Assembly (NCBI RefSeq): GCF_001894825.1
Contig: NZ_BCWY01000036.1
Coordinates: 26,381 to 90,380 of the forward strand
Direction: 5' to 3'
Length of the DNA: 64,000 nt
Origin: Rhodococcus jostii NBRC 16295
GTDB lineage: Bacteria; Actinomycetota; Actinomycetes; Mycobacteriales; Mycobacteriaceae
Part shown: positions 62,629-64,000 of the stretch, one piece after another
How the letters are laid out: each line of letters opens with the position of its first letter
How positions within the stretch are numbered: position 1 is the stretch's first letter
Program-made: the position numbers and the translations under genes
Notes under the pieces: model-generated
What the model saw: the letters and a program-made list of their open reading frames with translations, nothing else
Databases searched by the model: none
What the model was told of the DNA's origin: nothing

Positions 62629-62976
62629 ATGCATCCAATACCAAGCCCTCGCCGCAGCTTCGCTCTCGAAAGCCAAAGCGGCCACCGCATCCGCAAGCAC
62701 CCGCTGCTCGCCCCGGACGCCGCTGCCGACGAACGGTGCGCCGCCTTGGACACCATCGACCTCGCCGGCACCCTGTGGTGCACCCACGGCGAAACCGTCA
62801 CCGCACTCGCCGCTTGCACCCCAACCGACGGAACACGCGCATTCCCCATCGGCCACACCGCACAAGGTGGGGCCTGGCTGCTGAATGCCCACACCCCGCT
62901 GCGCTACCTCGACCCCGATCCACCGCAGCAACCTCCCTGCAGTGATGCACATCACATCTGGGGTTGGCCGGTGTAA
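62629..62976 (+). CDS. Hypothetical protein, doubtful
   Basis: The frame from ATG 62629 to TAA 62976 has convincing third-position GC from about residue 35 on (DERCAALDTIDLAGTLWCTH...). The first 35 codons look less coding, and another frame shows an Ala/Ser/Lys-rich helix there, so the gene may be truncated or frameshifted at its 5' end. It ends 78 bp before the next secreted protein. Family unknown. Confidence 0.3.
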   Translation: MHPIPSPRRSFALESQSGHRIRKHPLLAPDAAADERCAALDTIDLAGTLWCTHGETVTALAACTPTDGTRAFPIGHTAQGGAWLLNAHTPLRYLDPDPPQQPPCSDAHHIWGWPV

Positions 62977-63054
62977 CGTTCCCGGCCCTTCCGGACACCG
63001 TTCGATTAGCCGCAGACGCTGGGCCCGCGGCACTCGGATTAGGACCACCCACCC

Positions 63055-63369
63055 ATGAGCACCATGCAGCTCCACCCGATCACCCACTCCACCACCAGCA
63101 CATCTTGGAAGCGCCTGGTTGCCGTCGCCGCCGCGACCGTCGCACTCGGCCTCATCCCGGTCGGCGCCGCGAACGCCACCACCGCACAGCCGAACGCCGC
63201 GCAGCCCGTCGCCGCCGCAGTCACCCATGACAGTCCGCTCGACCGCGACAACGACATGCAGCAGCAACGCCGGCACGACCGCCAGCGTGACGAGCGTCAG
63301 GACCGCCGCGCCGAAACCACCGTGCTCGACCAGGTCCTGGTCGGCTGGAACAGCAGCACCCTGATGTAG
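63055..63369 (+). CDS. Small secreted protein, charged
   Basis: A 104-residue exported protein: polar N-terminus, hydrophobic core (LVAVAAATVALGLIPVG), cleavage near ANA-TT. The mature protein is rich in Gln, Arg and Asp (MQQQRRHDRQRDERQDRR) with a hydrophobic end (VLDQVLVGWNSSTLM). Unrecognised. AGGA lies about eleven bases before ATG 63055. Confidence 0.6.
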   Translation: MSTMQLHPITHSTTSTSWKRLVAVAAATVALGLIPVGAANATTAQPNAAQPVAAAVTHDSPLDRDNDMQQQRRHDRQRDERQDRRAETTVLDQVLVGWNSSTLM

Positions 63370-63469
63370 AGCAGCCCGACCGCCCTTACCCCCGGGGACC
63401 GGCAGAGCACAGCGCTCCCCACCCCGCCCTTCCACATCACCCCGCGTCGAGAACCCCGAGAAGGCAAAC

Positions 63470-64000
63470 ATGAGCACGACCGAAATTCGCGCGGGCGAGG
63501 CGGTCACCACCACCGCGACTGTCGACACGAAGTTCGAGGTCCTCGTCCTCCCCGTGACCGACGTCGACCGCGCTACCGACTTCTACACCAGCCTCGGCTG
63601 GCGACAAGATGACGCCCCGCCCGGCTCCGGCGTCGTCGAGTTCACCCCAACCGGCGCCGGCACCTCTGTGCACTTCGGCGCCCACCTCACCACCGCCGCA
63701 CCGGGATCCGCCAAGCGTTCCTCATCGTCTCCGACATCACCGCTGCCCACGACCAACTGGTCGCCGCGGGCGTCGCCGTCAGCGACATCTTCCACGACAC
63801 CGCCAACGGCCCGTCCCCGGTCCCGACCCCGCCCGCGGCAGCTACAACTCGTACGCCACTTTCGCCGACCCCGACGGCAACACCTGGGTCCTCCAGGAAG
63901 TCACCACCCGCCTCCCCGGCCGCATCACCACCGCAGCAACAACATTCAGTTCTCACCGCGACCTGATGAATGCGCTTCTTCGCGCCGCAATCGCTCACGG
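63470..64000 (+). pseudogene. VOC/glyoxalase-family gene with two frameshifts, running off the window
   Basis: ATG 63470 opens a VOC protein: KFEVLVLPVTDVDRATDFYTSLGW, then VVEFTPTGAGTSVHFG. The frame shifts by -1 at about 63703-63709, continuing RQAFLIVSDITAAHDQLVAAGV, and again by -1 near 63810-63825, continuing DPARGSYNSYATFADPDGNTW and LQEVTTRLPGR. Read across all three frames it is a full VOC domain plus the usual C-terminal helix, continuing past 64000. Both shifts fall in G/C runs, so they could be sequence errors or real mutations. Family: metal-dependent dioxygenase/lyase-like, substrate unknown. Confidence 0.7.

Overview
The window looks like a chromosomal segment of a high-GC, mycolic-acid-type actinomycete, most likely a Rhodococcus of the jostii/opacus/wratislaviensis group. 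This rests on recognised families, not on a database search. The families are a wax-ester/diacylglycerol acyltransferase tail, mycobacterial-type OtsA, a SigF/RsbW pair with UsfY, a DUF222-HNH (13E12-like) protein, a secreted cutinase-family protein and an Iri/Rox-type rifampicin monooxygenase. No tRNA, rRNA, CRISPR array, insertion sequence or phage gene was seen.

Region 1-11.5 kb is a general-stress block. It holds a CDGSH protein and a haem-oxygenase-like iron enzyme, a STAS protein coupled to trehalose-6-phosphate synthase, a GAF-ANTAR regulator, RsbW-SigF, a cold-shock protein coupled to a 31-residue membrane peptide, Dps, CsbD, a GlsB-type membrane protein, a DUF6328 protein, UsfY and a DinB-fold protein. 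A good SigF-type promoter (GTTT-N16-GGGTAG) precedes the UsfY unit.

Region 11.5-30 kb is mixed housekeeping and accessory: a cutinase-like secreted protein, an HNH protein with an upstream LexA-like SOS box, a second GAF-ANTAR and STAS pair, and a rifampicin monooxygenase preceded by a palindrome matching the rifamycin-associated element. It continues with CorA, a NYN-domain protein, FAD enzymes, a type II NADH dehydrogenase-like protein, PhoU, QueA, an SDR, an alpha/beta hydrolase and an RpiR regulator.

Region 30-40.5 kb holds a VanB-type reductase, an acyl-CoA dehydrogenase/hotdog/hydrolase unit, an MFS exporter, and a Ugp-like ABC importer operon with an embedded metallophosphodiesterase.

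Region 40.6-57.4 kb is the most distinctive part. It is a minus-strand run of nine genes: LysR, acyl-CoA synthetase, FAD oxidoreductase, SGNH hydrolase, a 2123-residue KS-AT-ACP-ACP-KR-DH synthase, a FabA-like dehydratase protein, a PfaD-type enoyl reductase, a PLP decarboxylase and a GNAT acyltransferase. From the FAD oxidoreductase to the GNAT the genes are coupled by 4-nt stop/start overlaps, except for one 30-bp gap. It resembles a cut-down PUFA synthase without the KS/chain-length-factor part, joined to amine-forming and N-acyl-transfer functions. The product is unknown; an N-acyl amine lipid is one testable idea.

Region 57.4-64 kb holds a CPBP protease, a second PhoU, a DUF3562-like protein, polyphosphate kinase, small secreted proteins and, at the right edge, a VOC-family gene broken by two frameshifts.
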